A DNA stretch of 64,000 nt from Neobacillus sp. YX16 (GCF_030123505.1 NZ_CP126115.1:2060001-2124000); one strand, 5' to 3'. Numbered from the stretch's first letter, positions 9,806 to 18,250 are shown. Notes: generated by a model not told the origin, from the sequence alone. Made by a program: numbers and translations.

Positions 9806-9813
9806 AACATAAA
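9806..9813. repeat. Target site duplication, right copy
   Basis: AACATAAA, identical to 8,058-8,065. Confidence 0.93.
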
Positions 9814-10364
9814 AGTAATCGTTTAATTATAGTTGATTCTCAAGGGATAAAAACAGCCTGGAGAAAAGAACATTTTCTACGGGCATTAGCATGATTGATA
9901 AGAAAAAGTAAGAAGGGAGGTACTAAAAGATAAACAAGTTAGTTTTTAGTAACGATAAAGGGAGGAAACTTATCAAAACAGTAGACTAATCTTAAGATTC
10001 TTAAATTCATTGTCGGCAATTGCTATTTGTATATTTTCAGGGAAAAATAAAACCTAGAAAAATCAAGGCTTTTTGACGTCCCGAAGAGGATTCGAACCTC
10101 CGACATACAGTTTAAGAAGAGTATGAAAAAGGTAAAACTGGATGCAATATACTCTCCGGAATGATTATTATCAAGCCTTTTTATTAATTAAAATTAATTT
10201 AATACAATAAAATTAATATGGTTTTACTGAGTTTTTCGGCAATTTTTCGGCAATTTAGGATTCTGCTCATCCAAGACCCACGCCTAAAATTACCCCAGCA
10301 ATCACTTCAAATTTCTAATGGTCCAAAGGCACCCACACTATGAAAACAGTCTTTCAACTTATCC
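9814..10364. other. Non-coding scar region with tRNA fragment
   Basis: No intact gene is visible. It holds the decayed tRNA-Arg 3' fragment at 10,042-10,118 and, around 10,230-10,256, a short tandem duplication of TTTTTCGGCAA. It reads as the scar of an old integration event. Confidence 0.5.
10042..10118 (-). repeat. Decayed tRNA-Arg 3' fragment (old attachment site)
   Basis: The sequence around 10,061-10,118 matches the 3' half of the tRNA-Arg at 32,910-32,983, including GACGTCCCGAAGAGGATTCG and the bases coding part of the anticodon arm, but with substitutions (CGACATACAG for CGACCTACAG) and loss of identity after CAGTTTA. The terminator-like ATCAAGGCTTTTT is also kept. It is not a functional tRNA. 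It looks like the displaced 3' end from an integration older than the one at 12,175-12,236. Confidence 0.8.
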
Positions 10365-10566
10365 TTTTATATTGAAGAATTAAAGGATATTAGAATTATT
10401 TTTCCTTTTCCATTTAAACTAGTAAGTGTGATAACAGGGGGAAGGTTTCATTGAAATGAATGGAACCACTTATCCTATTAAAAAAGGGGACCATTTTCTT
10501 CTTCCTTTTGAATTCGGGGAATTTACGCTTTATGGGAATGCGGAATTCATAAGTTCTCATTTATAA
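10365..10566 (+). pseudogene. C-terminal remnant of mannose-6-phosphate isomerase
   Basis: Conceptual translation gives PFKLVSVITGG and then, after a frame change near 10,440-10,452, MNGTTYPIKKGDHFLLPFEF and a GEFTLYGN-type ending with stop at 10,564-10,566. This is the C-terminal cupin part of type I mannose-6-phosphate isomerases (ManA). The rest of the gene (over 200 residues) is missing and the remnant is frameshifted, so it is non-functional. It lies between two tRNA-Arg fragments and so probably belongs to the debris of an earlier island. Confidence 0.65.
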
Positions 10567-10640
10567 AGATCATTGTGTTTTTTTACCAACATTAAATGAT
10601 ATTATTGTGAAACTGTAAAAATAATGGAGAATCATTTAAA

Positions 10641-10666
10641 AGAGCAGGATTCTTCCTGCTCTTTTG
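10641..10666. terminator. Bidirectional terminator-like hairpin
   Basis: AGAGCAGGA pairs with TCCTGCTCT around a 4-base loop, with A-rich sequence before and TTTT after. Confidence 0.7.
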
Positions 10667-10857
10667 CTAATCATGAATATTTGATCTGTTTTCCAAAAAA
10701 TTTTATAAAAATATTTCGCTTGACGAAGTAATTTGTCCTGTGCTATTTTTGTATGCATGTGCGTTCTTCAAACCAGTTATTTATTAATCGCTTTTTTAAT
10801 AATGCTGAACTTTTTTAAAAATATATATCAATGGTTTTATAGAAAGGAGAGTAATAG

Positions 10858-12084
10858 TTGAATACTTTAACAGGCAGGAAACGATTACAACTTGCATTAC
10901 TATTAGGGTCACTTGGTCTTTTAGGTCCTTTTACGATCGATACGTATTTGCCATCATTTCCTACGATTGTGAAAGACTATGATACAACGGCATCTCTCGT
11001 TCAAGTTAGTTTAACGACTTGCCTACTTGGATTAGGATTGGGTCAATTAATTATTGGACCGATGAGTGATGTGCAAGGCCGCCGGAAACCGCTCAGGACT
11101 TTCCTCTTTTTGTATTTAATCGCTTCTGTAATTTGTGCATTTGCACCCAATATTTATACTTTTATAGGTGCCCGTTTCATTCAAGGCTTTGCGGCAGCAG
11201 GCGGTCTCGTTATTTCTAGGGCAATCGTTCGCGATCTCTACAGTGGAAGAGAATTGACGAAGTTTTTCTCTTTATTGATGTTAGTGGGTAATCTCGGACC
11301 GATCGTGGCACCGATTGCCGGAGCCATTATCCTGGCGTTTACAGACTGGTCAGGAGTTTTTCTAGTTTTATCGTGTATAGGAATTGTCTTAGTTTTAATG
11401 GTTTCATGGAAACTAGAGGAAACCCTACCTAAGGAAAAGCGTGTCCCAAGTGATTTTTCACAGGTCGTAAAGAATTTTGGTTCCTTGTTCAGGGATCGAG
11501 AGTTTACAGGGTATGCCCTTACTCAAGGATTAATCGTTGCAGGGATCTTTGCTTATGTTTCAGGTATTCCTTTTGTTTATCAAAATATTTACGGTGTATC
11601 TCCGCAAGTATTCAGTCTATTATTTGGAGTAAATGGTGTTGCGTTGATTATTGGAAGTCAATTGGTTGGACGTTTAGCCGATTTTATATCTGAAGCGACC
11701 TTCTTAAAGATCGGGCTATTTACGGCTAACATAGCGGGTGCTGTGTTACTTGCAGCTCTTCTGTTGAAGGCGCCACTAATTGCCGTTGCAATTCCTATCT
11801 TCTTGTTTATTGGATCATTAGCCGTCATTTCTTCAACTTCGTTCACGTTAGCTATGGAGAAACAAGGCCATATAGCAGGAAGTGCCTCTGCGCTTTTAGG
11901 GCTTTTGCCATTTGTTCTGGGGTCTTTGACAGCTCCACTTGTTGGAATAGCAGGAGAGTATACAGCCATTCCAATGGGGGTTATTATGTTTGCAACTAGC
12001 TTTATCGCTTTATTGATTTATTTTGGTGTAGTCCGGAAAGTTTTCAAGGTTCAGCCAAGAAGGAAGCTGAAGGGGAATTTTTAA
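10858..12084 (+). CDS. Bcr/CflA-type drug efflux MFS transporter
   Basis: A 408-residue membrane protein with twelve hydrophobic segments. The N-terminus (residues 10-35, LLGSLGLLGPFTIDTYLPSF) and the loop GPMSDVQGRRKP around residue 70 are typical of the Bcr/CflA branch of the major facilitator superfamily. These are proton-coupled exporters of drugs such as bicyclomycin or chloramphenicol. It starts with TTG at 10,858, supported by AAGGAGAG upstream, and has a strong terminator. It lies between two displaced tRNA-Arg 3' fragments, so it may be the surviving cargo of an older island. Substrate cannot be told. Confidence 0.88.
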   Translation: MNTLTGRKRLQLALLLGSLGLLGPFTIDTYLPSFPTIVKDYDTTASLVQVSLTTCLLGLGLGQLIIGPMSDVQGRRKPLRTFLFLYLIASVICAFAPNIYTFIGARFIQGFAAAGGLVISRAIVRDLYSGRELTKFFSLLMLVGNLGPIVAPIAGAIILAFTDWSGVFLVLSCIGIVLVLMVSWKLEETLPKEKRVPSDFSQVVKNFGSLFRDREFTGYALTQGLIVAGIFAYVSGIPFVYQNIYGVSPQVFSLLFGVNGVALIIGSQLVGRLADFISEATFLKIGLFTANIAGAVLLAALLLKAPLIAVAIPIFLFIGSLAVISSTSFTLAMEKQGHIAGSASALLGLLPFVLGSLTAPLVGIAGEYTAIPMGVIMFATSFIALLIYFGVVRKVFKVQPRRKLKGNF

Positions 12085-12100
12085 ATTAAGGGATAATAGA

Positions 12101-12132
12101 AACGCCTGACTGATCATCGTCAGGCGTTTTCT
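12101..12132 (+). terminator. Terminator of the MFS gene
   Basis: AACGCCTGAC pairs with GTCAGGCGTT around TGATCATC, followed by T residues. Confidence 0.88.
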
Positions 12133-12149
12133 TTATTGAATTTTTTACC

Positions 12150-12182
12150 AAAAATAAAAAGCCTTGAAAAATCAAGGCTTTT
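12150..12182 (-). terminator. Displaced terminator of tRNA-Arg
   Basis: On the - strand AAAAGCCTTGA and TCAAGGCTTTT form a hairpin followed by a T-rich run. It directly follows the displaced tRNA 3' end at 12,175-12,236, as expected for the original terminator of the tRNA before the island inserted. Confidence 0.7.
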
Positions 12183-12236
12183 TGACGTCCCGAAGAGGAT
12201 TCGAACCTCCGACCTACAGTTTAGGAAACTGTTGCT
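12175..12236 (-). repeat. Left attachment repeat of the 20.7-kb island
   Basis: A 62-bp segment identical to 32,899-32,960. It comprises the 3' part of tRNA-Arg(CCT) through the anticodon arm, plus a few bases beyond the 3' end. Identity stops abruptly at 12,237 on the island side. This marks the distal boundary of an element integrated in the tRNA gene. Confidence 0.93.
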
Positions 12237-12516
12237 TTTCGCTATTTATGTGTAACCATTGATTTATAAAGGTTTGTACGACTGATAGTGCGATTTAGTT
12301 CCTACAGCCTAGTATGTAGTAAGTCCTACTATCACTATTATTAGTAATTAAATTATAAATGTCAATGAATCTATGAAATAATTATTTTTATCAGCGTATA
12401 GGTCTTTTTTCGTTTTCTTGGGTACTACAGAAGGAATTTTGCCATGAGAGGAGAATTAATAACTCGGGGTGGGGTTTTGGTAGTGTGTGTCATGTCAAAA
12501 ATATATAAGGAGTTGA
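12237..12516. other. Left island end, no gene seen
   Basis: AT-rich non-coding DNA. It holds GTCCTAC/TCCTACAG-type motifs near 12,299-12,330, similar to the CATGTCCTA repeats near the integrase, which could be integrase arm sites. Confidence 0.35.
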
Positions 12517-12942
12517 ATGACGCACATGAATTATTCAAAAAGTGAAGGAAAAAAATTGGATGCTATTGAACAGTTAAAAGAGCAACAAAGAGAGTTGAAG
12601 AGACGTCATGCAGAAGGGGAACAAAAGAAACCATCACAAAATGAGCGATTAATCGCAGAAGCTGTTAGAGCTTCAGAGGAACGTTATAAAAGTTATAATG
12701 CTGGTATTGAAAAGTTAATACAACAACAACTAGAGATTAGGGAGCGATTAGCTGCTGGGGAACAAAACAATCCATTAGAAAATGATAGGCAAGAAATAAG
12801 AAAGGTCACATTAGAAAATGATCCTGTGAAACGGTTAGAAGAGTATCAAAGTGAAATGATAAGAGATTTAGAATCTGTTCATGCGTTATTAGAACAACAA
12901 ACAGAAATAATAAAACGTTTAATATCCAAGATACAAAGGTAA
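12517..12942 (+). CDS. Small coiled-coil protein of the island
   Basis: A 141-residue, highly charged protein predicted to be almost entirely helical, rich in Glu, Gln, Lys and Arg. An internal duplication is visible: a segment ending AEGEQKKPSQNERL around residues 31-45 recurs as AAGEQNNPLENDRQ around 78-92, each after a QQ-rich helix. There is no signal peptide or membrane segment. ATG 12,517 is preceded closely by AAGGAG; ATG 12,526 is the alternative. A terminator follows. Not recognised; it could be a structural or partner-binding protein of the element. Confidence 0.6.
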   Translation: MTHMNYSKSEGKKLDAIEQLKEQQRELKRRHAEGEQKKPSQNERLIAEAVRASEERYKSYNAGIEKLIQQQLEIRERLAAGEQNNPLENDRQEIRKVTLENDPVKRLEEYQSEMIRDLESVHALLEQQTEIIKRLISKIQR

Positions 12943-12952
12943 TTATCAAAAG

Positions 12953-12986
12953 GTCGTGTCTCCCATTGGGAGAACGGCTTTTTTGT
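12953..12986 (+). terminator. Terminator after coiled-coil gene
   Basis: CTCCC and GGGAG form the top of a stem extended by GTC and GGC pairs, followed by a T-run. Confidence 0.8.
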
Positions 12987-13049
12987 TTTTATAACTTAAT
13001 TCCTACAACAAAAACACATGTTCGTATATAATTTTAATGAGGTGATTCC

Positions 13050-13250
13050 ATGTCATACCATATTATGCTGACAAGAAAAATTTCAGATTTAAAAGGGCAG
13101 TCACAAATCCAAGTCCAAGTAATGGATTCAGCTGCTACACAGATTATTTATTTCACGCTAGATGAGCTGCCAGAAGAATTTAAGGAGTACATAAGAGGCA
13201 TACTGCCTCAGATTAAAGACGGTAGATGGCACTATGGAGGAAAGATGTAG
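13050..13250 (+). CDS. Small hypothetical protein
   Basis: A 66-residue soluble protein with a mixed beta/alpha pattern and no recognisable family. GAGGTGATT lies at suitable distance before ATG 13,050, and a weak terminator hairpin (AAAGGA ... TCCTTT) follows at about 13,258-13,291. It lies between the coiled-coil gene and a convergent zinc-finger gene. Coding is supported by the binding site and own terminator; the function is unknown. Confidence 0.55.
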   Translation: MSYHIMLTRKISDLKGQSQIQVQVMDSAATQIIYFTLDELPEEFKEYIRGILPQIKDGRWHYGGKM

Positions 13251-13305
13251 AGTTAAAGAAAGGAATCAGAACTTATCAGAATCCTTTTTCTTAACTTAAC
13301 TTAAA

Positions 13306-13563
13306 TTATTTTCTTTCTTTAAGCGCAGATACGACCATTAGATTCGTAATAGGATTATCAGAAACAATAAATGATCTCTTGTAATTTGGGTACTTATTAA
13401 CTATTTCTTCATATGTACCGGTATCTTTAATAAATTCTGCTTTATAAATAAAACATTTTGCATGCTGAATTTGTGTAGCCATGGTATCAGTGTGAACTTG
13501 GTCGTTTCTTTTAAATGGTTTCCTACAAACCATGCAATGAGGTTGTACTTTTACTCTTTCCAT
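13306..13563 (-). CDS. Small zinc-binding-motif protein
   Basis: An 85-residue protein starting at ATG 13,563, chosen because AAGGAGG lies about seven bases upstream; a longer frame to 13,596 has no such signal. Residues around 8-40 contain CMVC and HAKC, a C-x2-C ... H-x2-C set compatible with one zinc site. The rest is basic and hydrophobic with no membrane segment. It is convergent with the preceding small gene. Not recognised; a DNA- or protein-binding role is possible. Confidence 0.6.
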   Translation of the reverse strand: MERVKVQPHCMVCRKPFKRNDQVHTDTMATQIQHAKCFIYKAEFIKDTGTYEEIVNKYPNYKRSFIVSDNPITNLMVVSALKERK

Positions 13564-13596
13564 ATAACACCTCCTTCCTTTCTTAAACTTACACAA

Positions 13597-13904
13597 AGTT
13601 AGGTAAGAAAACTTGGAAAATCGGAAAAATTCATTTATCTTTCACATCTCGTTCAAAAAATTGTGAAGGATTGCACTTAAACAAACGTGGCAGTTAAATG
13701 GAATAAGGAATTTTACCATAACCAGGTTAATAACATTAAGGATTATCATATGGGGAATATAAATTTGTTGGAGTTAAGATTATTAGCATTTCAGCTTTAG
13801 CTTGGAATCCTTTTTAAATTATATAAATTTATTCGCTTTTCAAGGTATTTTAGTAGTATAATAGTATAGGTATTTCTACAAATATTTACAAAAAGGGGAT
13901 AATT
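13597..13904. other. Promoter-bearing intergenic region
   Basis: AT-rich sequence without a gene. A TATAAT at 13,857-13,862 is a plausible -10 box for the lipoprotein gene at 13,905; no convincing -35 is present at the right distance. Confidence 0.35.
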
Positions 13905-14384
13905 ATGAAGAGATTAACCTACATATTTATGGCGTTTTTATTAGTTTTCCTTGCAGCTTGTTCATCAAATGAATCAACTAGCAAAGAGGAAAATGCTGAA
14001 ACAAAGAAAGAAGAGAAAATGAAAGAAGAGGCAGAAACTAAAGCGAAGGCAGAAGCTGAAGCCAAAGCGAAAGAAGAAGCTGAGGCAAAAGCAAAGGCAG
14101 AAGCTGAAGCCAAAGCGAAAGAAGAAGCTGAGGCTAAAGCAAAGGCAGAAGCTGAAGCCAAAGCGAAAGAAGAAGCCGAGGCAAAAGCAAAGGCAGAAGC
14201 TGAAGCCAAAGCGAAAGAAGAAGCTGAGGCTTCAGCAAGTTCGACTACGTCAAGTGGAGGGTCAGAGTTCTTTGCCAACTGTACTGATTTAAGAAAGGTA
14301 TATCCAAATGGCGTACCAGCTGATCATCCAGCGTATCAATCTAAAATGGACAGAGATAAAGATAATTATGCTTGTGAGAATTAG
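13905..14384 (+). CDS. Lipoprotein with Ala/Glu/Lys repeats and Excalibur-like C-terminus
   Basis: A 159-residue protein. A lipoprotein signal peptide ends in LAAC (Cys19). Residues about 45-110 are four near-identical 16-residue repeats of AEAEAKAKEEAEAKAK type, encoded by a 48-bp DNA repeat, which should form a long rigid helix. After a Ser/Thr/Gly linker, the last 38 residues (CTDLRKVYPNGVPADHPAYQ and DRDKDNYACEN) resemble the Excalibur calcium-binding domain, with two cysteines and a DxDxD-like loop. It probably projects a small calcium-binding head from the outer membrane face through the wall. The following secreted nuclease has a related C-terminal loop. Confidence 0.75.
   Translation: MKRLTYIFMAFLLVFLAACSSNESTSKEENAETKKEEKMKEEAETKAKAEAEAKAKEEAEAKAKAEAEAKAKEEAEAKAKAEAEAKAKEEAEAKAKAEAEAKAKEEAEASASSTTSSGGSEFFANCTDLRKVYPNGVPADHPAYQSKMDRDKDNYACEN
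14041..14232 (+). repeat. 48-bp in-gene tandem repeat, four copies
   Basis: Four consecutive 48-bp units encode the helical spacer of the lipoprotein. High identity between units makes copy-number change by slippage likely. Confidence 0.8.
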
Positions 14385-14417
14385 TAGACTTATGAGGTAA
14401 TTTATTTGTATTAATCG

Positions 14418-14450
14418 GCCCCTCTCAAATAAATGAGAAGGGCTTATTTT
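14418..14450 (+). terminator. Terminator of the repeat lipoprotein gene
   Basis: GCCCCTCTCA pairs with TGAGAAGGGC (one mismatch) around a short A/T loop, followed by a T-rich run. Confidence 0.75.
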
Positions 14451-14533
14451 CTGTAAGGATATAACTTCTTCAACTATCGAAGCTAAAACAAATGGTATAA
14501 AATCATATGTACGTCTTGTTCACACGAGCAACT

Positions 14534-14680
14534 ATGCTCTTTGTCGTTAATTTTGAGAATGAAAATGAATTTGAAAGAATGATAAAACTGGTGAAAAATA
14601 TAAAATCTAAAGGAGCAAAGGTTTCATTGGATTTTATCCATAAAACGCATTGCTTCTCTCAGAGTTCTTACACATTGTGA
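14534..14680 (+). CDS. Possible small ORF or gene remnant, 48 residues
   Basis: An open frame from ATG 14,534 to TGA 14,680 encodes a charged 48-residue peptide (FENENEFERMIKLVKNIKSK in the middle). It has protein-like composition but no binding site. It may be the decayed end of a larger gene. Weak support. Confidence 0.2.
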   Translation: MLFVVNFENENEFERMIKLVKNIKSKGAKVSLDFIHKTHCFSQSSYTL

Positions 14681-14794
14681 GTCTCTAAATCTTATACAAT
14701 ATTAACCGTAATATTATATATTTAAGGTGAATGTATAAATAACCGAGATAAATATTGTACATAATTCTAATTCAATTATAAAAAGAGGTGCAAT

Positions 14795-15811
14795 ATGCAA
14801 CAAAAATGGTATCAAAAATCATGGGGGATTATTTTATTACTCCTTTCACTTCTTATTTTATTTACTAGTTGTTCACAACAAAATAATACAGAAATCAAAA
14901 TAAATAAAACTGAAGAAGTAAGCAAAAATAACGCAGCCACTGCTGAAAGCAAAAAAAGTAAACCTGACGATGCAGCCGAAAAAACGACTAGTGAAAGTGT
15001 AGTCAATCCAAGCGTTCCTGCCACTAGTACACCAACGATAACAAGTGTTAATGGTGACTTTGACTACAGTAAATATACACTCATTGTAGTAGATGGTGGA
15101 GATATGTCAGGATATAGAAAGCCGAATGTCAGAGTCGATGTCGGGTTTGGCGACAGAGAATATTGGGCTTTTACAAATGAATACGGGCAGTTAATTCGTG
15201 TGGAGGCAAAAAAAATAACACTCCAAAATCCGAATACAGACCATGTTTTATCGTCTGGTAGATACTATTCTGATGAGGCAAAGGTTCCTGGCACAGAGAG
15301 TCCAGATTTAGATGAAGGCCATGTCATTGCCGACTCACTGGGGGGAGTATCAAACGCCTATAACATTACACCTCAAGACAGTATTCTTAATCGGCACGGT
15401 GACCAAGCGTATATGGAAAAAGTGATTCGAGATGCAGGAGGTGCTACAGATTTCGTAGCAGTGATTCAATATCCGAATACGCAAACACAAATTCCTAACC
15501 ATTATAAATTCACCTACAACATTCAGGGCAGAACCATTACAGATGAATTTGACAATGTAAACCCTGATGAAGTGAACAAAAATTTAGAGGGACAGGCAGG
15601 TACGGTCAGTACACCACCGAAAACAGAAAATGTACCAGCAAACGAAACGGTAAGTGGCAATGAAGATGTTAGCAAGGTGGACACTAATCATAATGGACAA
15701 GTTACAATCGCTGAGGCTAAAGCTGCTGGCTTTAAAATGCCAATTACGCGTGATTCATGGCTCTATAAATATATGGACGATCGTGATGGTGATGGCCTCG
15801 TAGGTGAATAA
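14795..15811 (+). CDS. Secreted DNA/RNA non-specific endonuclease-like lipoprotein
   Basis: A 338-residue protein with a lipoprotein signal ending FTSC (Cys26), a long low-complexity Ser/Thr/Lys linker to about residue 85, and then a nuclease domain. The core DEGHVIADSLGGVSNAYNIT and following DSILNRHG match the DRGH-like motif and asparagine loop of the bacterial NUC/Endonuclease_NS family, although the second Arg is Glu here. The C-terminus has two acidic loops (DTNHNGQV; DDRDGDGLVGE) like EF-hand/Excalibur calcium sites. It should sit outside the membrane and degrade nucleic acid. GAGGTG precedes ATG 14,795. In an island this may affect competition, nutrient use or DNA uptake. Confidence 0.8.
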   Translation: MQQKWYQKSWGIILLLLSLLILFTSCSQQNNTEIKINKTEEVSKNNAATAESKKSKPDDAAEKTTSESVVNPSVPATSTPTITSVNGDFDYSKYTLIVVDGGDMSGYRKPNVRVDVGFGDREYWAFTNEYGQLIRVEAKKITLQNPNTDHVLSSGRYYSDEAKVPGTESPDLDEGHVIADSLGGVSNAYNITPQDSILNRHGDQAYMEKVIRDAGGATDFVAVIQYPNTQTQIPNHYKFTYNIQGRTITDEFDNVNPDEVNKNLEGQAGTVSTPPKTENVPANETVSGNEDVSKVDTNHNGQVTIAEAKAAGFKMPITRDSWLYKYMDDRDGDGLVGE

Positions 15812-15885
15812 ATGGGGTTATGTGGCTATTCTTTTGTTGTTCTCGGCTCTATGAAATTAAGAAAAATGATATGGTGGTAATCTGA

Positions 15886-16041
15886 ATGCTTGATAGAATA
15901 GTTAACTTTTTTGAAAGATTATTTAATATTTTTGATATGGTGCATAAAATAAAACGTAAAATTAAAAGATGGTTTTCAAAAAACTTTATATTTATATTCT
16001 TCGCGTTATTTATTATCGTGGCACTTCTTTTAAGTAGATAA
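15886..16041 (+). CDS. Small single-membrane-segment protein
   Basis: A 51-residue ORF with GGTGGTAA at proper distance before ATG 15,886. The first half is amphipathic and basic (KIKRKIKRWFSKN); the second half is one strongly hydrophobic segment (FIFIFFALFIIVALLLS). The layout resembles small membrane proteins or type I toxin-like peptides, but no antisense RNA gene was evident. Convergent or upstream partners were not found, so function is open. Confidence 0.4.
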   Translation: MLDRIVNFFERLFNIFDMVHKIKRKIKRWFSKNFIFIFFALFIIVALLLSR

Positions 16042-16135
16042 TGCAATTCATGTACGGTAATAATGTAAAGAACTAATATTTATTTATTTTTTTGAAGCAG
16101 TTCTTATTGCACTAACAGGCATTAGTTTAAGAAAG

Positions 16136-16165
16136 GTGATCATCATTACATGATGGTCACTTTTT
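16136..16165 (+). terminator. Strong terminator hairpin
   Basis: GTGATCATCA pairs with TGATGGTCAC (one G-T pair) around a short loop, followed by TTTTT. Confidence 0.8.
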
Positions 16166-16267
16166 ATTTCATTCCCAATGCTGGATAGTTAGGTATTCCA
16201 TAAATGACAATTAGTTACCAATGAACCCAGCGCAAATATCTCGTACAATTATCATGAGGTGGTTTAT

Positions 16268-17089
16268 GTGTTTGTTTCACCAATGCTATTACAAAGGTCA
16301 GAACAGCCTTTCGATGATGATTCATATATTACAGAACTTAAGCTAGATGGCATAAGACTGATACTTTCTAAGTTTAATAACAGGGTGCAACTATACACCC
16401 GTCATAATAACGAGGTTACTGTTAGGTTTCCGGAATTTTTATCAATAGATATTCCGGATGGAACTGTTTTAGATGGAGAGATTATTGTTACTGATCTAGC
16501 TGGAAAACCAGACTTTGAAGCTATGATGAGCCGGTTTCAATCAAGGCGCTCGTACCTTGAAAACAGTACGCTAAGTTATGTCGTTTTCGATGTAATTCAA
16601 TATAAAGGTGAGTCTGTTACCAAGCTACCGTTAATAGAGAGAAAGCAGCTGCTAAATGAAATTTTAACCCAGGATACGAGTTTAGTTGCGAAAGTTAAAT
16701 ATATAGAAGGTCATGGTGCAGCATACTTTGATTTGGTAAAAGCACAGGGATTAGAGGGAATCGTACTAAAGCGCAAGGACTCTCGATAAGAGGTCGGTAA
16801 ACGTAGTAAGTCATGGCTAAAGGTGATTAATTACCAATATACAGTTGTAGTGATTACGGGGGTAAGAAAAGGCGAATTTGGGCTGTTGCTGAGCTTTCTA
16901 GATGGCAAACCAGCTGGACTAATGGAATTTTTGCCACCGGCTGAACGTAAGAATCTATACAGGCAGCAGCGAGTTATTTCAGTGGATGTGAATTTTACTT
17001 TTATTGAACCGATAAAGTGCTGGGTAAAATATCGGAACATGACTAAAGCTGGATTTCTTCGGATACCGTCATTTGTAAAATGGGAATAA
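16268..17089 (+). pseudogene. ATP-dependent DNA ligase with an in-frame stop
   Basis: A single frame from about GTG 16,268 to 17,089 encodes a roughly 273-residue small ATP-dependent ligase like those of SPbeta-type phages. The nucleotidyltransferase motif I is intact: TELKLDGIRL, with the adenylated Lys in KLDG. Motif III-like VLDGEIIV, motif IV (LEGIVLKRKDS) and, after the break, KSWLKV (motif V) and an OB-fold C-terminus are present. A TAA at 16,787-16,789 follows DSR where relatives have Tyr, so one base change (TAT to TAA) truncates the OB-fold. The start GTG 16,268 has AGGTGG upstream. The ligase 3' end recurs at 21,373 and 23,737. Confidence 0.88.
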
Positions 17090-17103
17090 TGGAAGAATTT
17101 AAG

Positions 17104-17135
17104 GGTGAAATCATCAATGGTTTCATCATTTTTTA
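17104..17135 (+). terminator. Terminator after ligase
   Basis: GTGAAATC and GGTTTCAT can pair (with a G-T pair) around ATCAAT, followed by a T-run. Confidence 0.55.
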
Positions 17136-17253
17136 TATTGAAATCTGAAATCCAAGAAGAATCAGATGATTAACCAAACCATGAAATATATACAAATTAC
17201 TGAAAAATGGTAAAATAAAGCATGAATATAGGTTAAATTAACGGGGGACTTTT

Positions 17254-18228
17254 ATGACTTGTGCTTATTGCAAAAAGGATAGAACGCTTACAGGAGAACA
17301 TTTAATTCCTATGTCACTAATCGATATGTTTCCAGAATGTGATATAAATGTCTGGCCAGATAAAACCTTTAAAAGTGATAAAATAGTAATAAATGATGTT
17401 TGTAATGTCTGTAACAATGGATTTTTGTCTGATCTTGATGGTTATGGTGGAAAACTGGTTAATGAGTATTTTTTAAGAACCTACGAGGCTGATGATCAGC
17501 TTGTCTTACCTTATGAACATTCAATATTATCTCGATGGCTTCTAAAAATTTTATTTAATAACGCTAGAAGTTTAAAAATAGATACAACCTGGTTTGAGTC
17601 AAACCTAAAATTTTTACTCGGGGAATCTTCTGAATCTGATCTTGAGTTTTCTTTATTTGGAGGACTGGCTGTTGATATGACTCCGTTACCAGAATTCTTT
17701 TTTGACAATTTGAAATTAGGTGTATATTTTGATCCTAAAATTATGAAAGAAAGTATTCTGGAATATGAAACCCCTAGTAAGGTTAGTGTTAACAAAAGAG
17801 AATCTGAATCAATTTCAATTAATAATTTAATGCATTCTGCAATCTTACGTTTTGGTTCTGGGTTGTTCTTAGTGTTTCTTTGGGATAAGGACGTAAATTC
17901 TGCTTATAAGCAAGGATTTGAAAGAATGATGGAAATTGTATACCCCTATTCTCTATTAAATAAAGAATTAGGAGAGGCTGCACTTAAACGGGTTACCCAT
18001 GCATATAACTATCATCATTATTATTTGATTGATACTTCTGCTGGTTTAAATATAGCTGACCGAACAAATGCCTTTCTTCCTTTTGACGTTAATCCTATAC
18101 AAAAACGTAAAGAAGATAGTAAAGAGTGGGACAAGCATGTGGATACTGTACGAGAAAACAGGGCGTTGAGGAGACAACGAGAACGTGAAAAAAAGAGAAA
18201 GAATAAACAGAAAAATAAACAAAGGTAA
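17254..18228 (+). CDS. HNH-endonuclease-like protein
   Basis: A 324-residue protein. The N-terminus has the arrangement CAYC (3-6), GEHLIP (13-18) and CNVCN (49-53), as in HNH/treble-clef nucleases where two Cys pairs hold zinc and the His-containing strand is catalytic. The remaining 270 residues are unrecognised, mostly globular, and end in a very basic tail (RQREREKKRKNKQ), probably for nucleic-acid binding. ATG 17,254 follows GGGGGAC. It is the first cargo gene downstream of the broken ligase and has its own terminator, so it looks like a stand-alone module. Anti-phage restriction or homing-type activity is a guess. Confidence 0.65.
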   Translation: MTCAYCKKDRTLTGEHLIPMSLIDMFPECDINVWPDKTFKSDKIVINDVCNVCNNGFLSDLDGYGGKLVNEYFLRTYEADDQLVLPYEHSILSRWLLKILFNNARSLKIDTTWFESNLKFLLGESSESDLEFSLFGGLAVDMTPLPEFFFDNLKLGVYFDPKIMKESILEYETPSKVSVNKRESESISINNLMHSAILRFGSGLFLVFLWDKDVNSAYKQGFERMMEIVYPYSLLNKELGEAALKRVTHAYNYHHYYLIDTSAGLNIADRTNAFLPFDVNPIQKRKEDSKEWDKHVDTVRENRALRRQREREKKRKNKQKNKQR

Positions 18229-18250
18229 TAGAAGCCCTTTATTATTATTT

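Larger units (their letters stand above)
15812..16258. other. Intergenic region with one small ORF and a terminator
   Basis: No large gene. It contains the 51-residue membrane ORF at 15,886-16,041 and the hairpin at 16,136-16,165. The rest is AT-rich with nothing recognisable. Confidence 0.5.

Noticed and set aside
10073..10118. Possible second tRNA gene
   Set aside because: Only the 3' half is present, with substitutions in the T-arm and anticodon region; it cannot fold into a tRNA.
12182..12236. Possible tRNA-Arg gene at the left island end
   Set aside because: Sequence stops in the anticodon arm; the 5' half is missing. It is an attachment repeat.
13919..14278. 119-residue - strand open frame of Ala/Ser repeats
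   Set aside because: Mirror of the repeat region in the lipoprotein gene; low complexity, no start signal.
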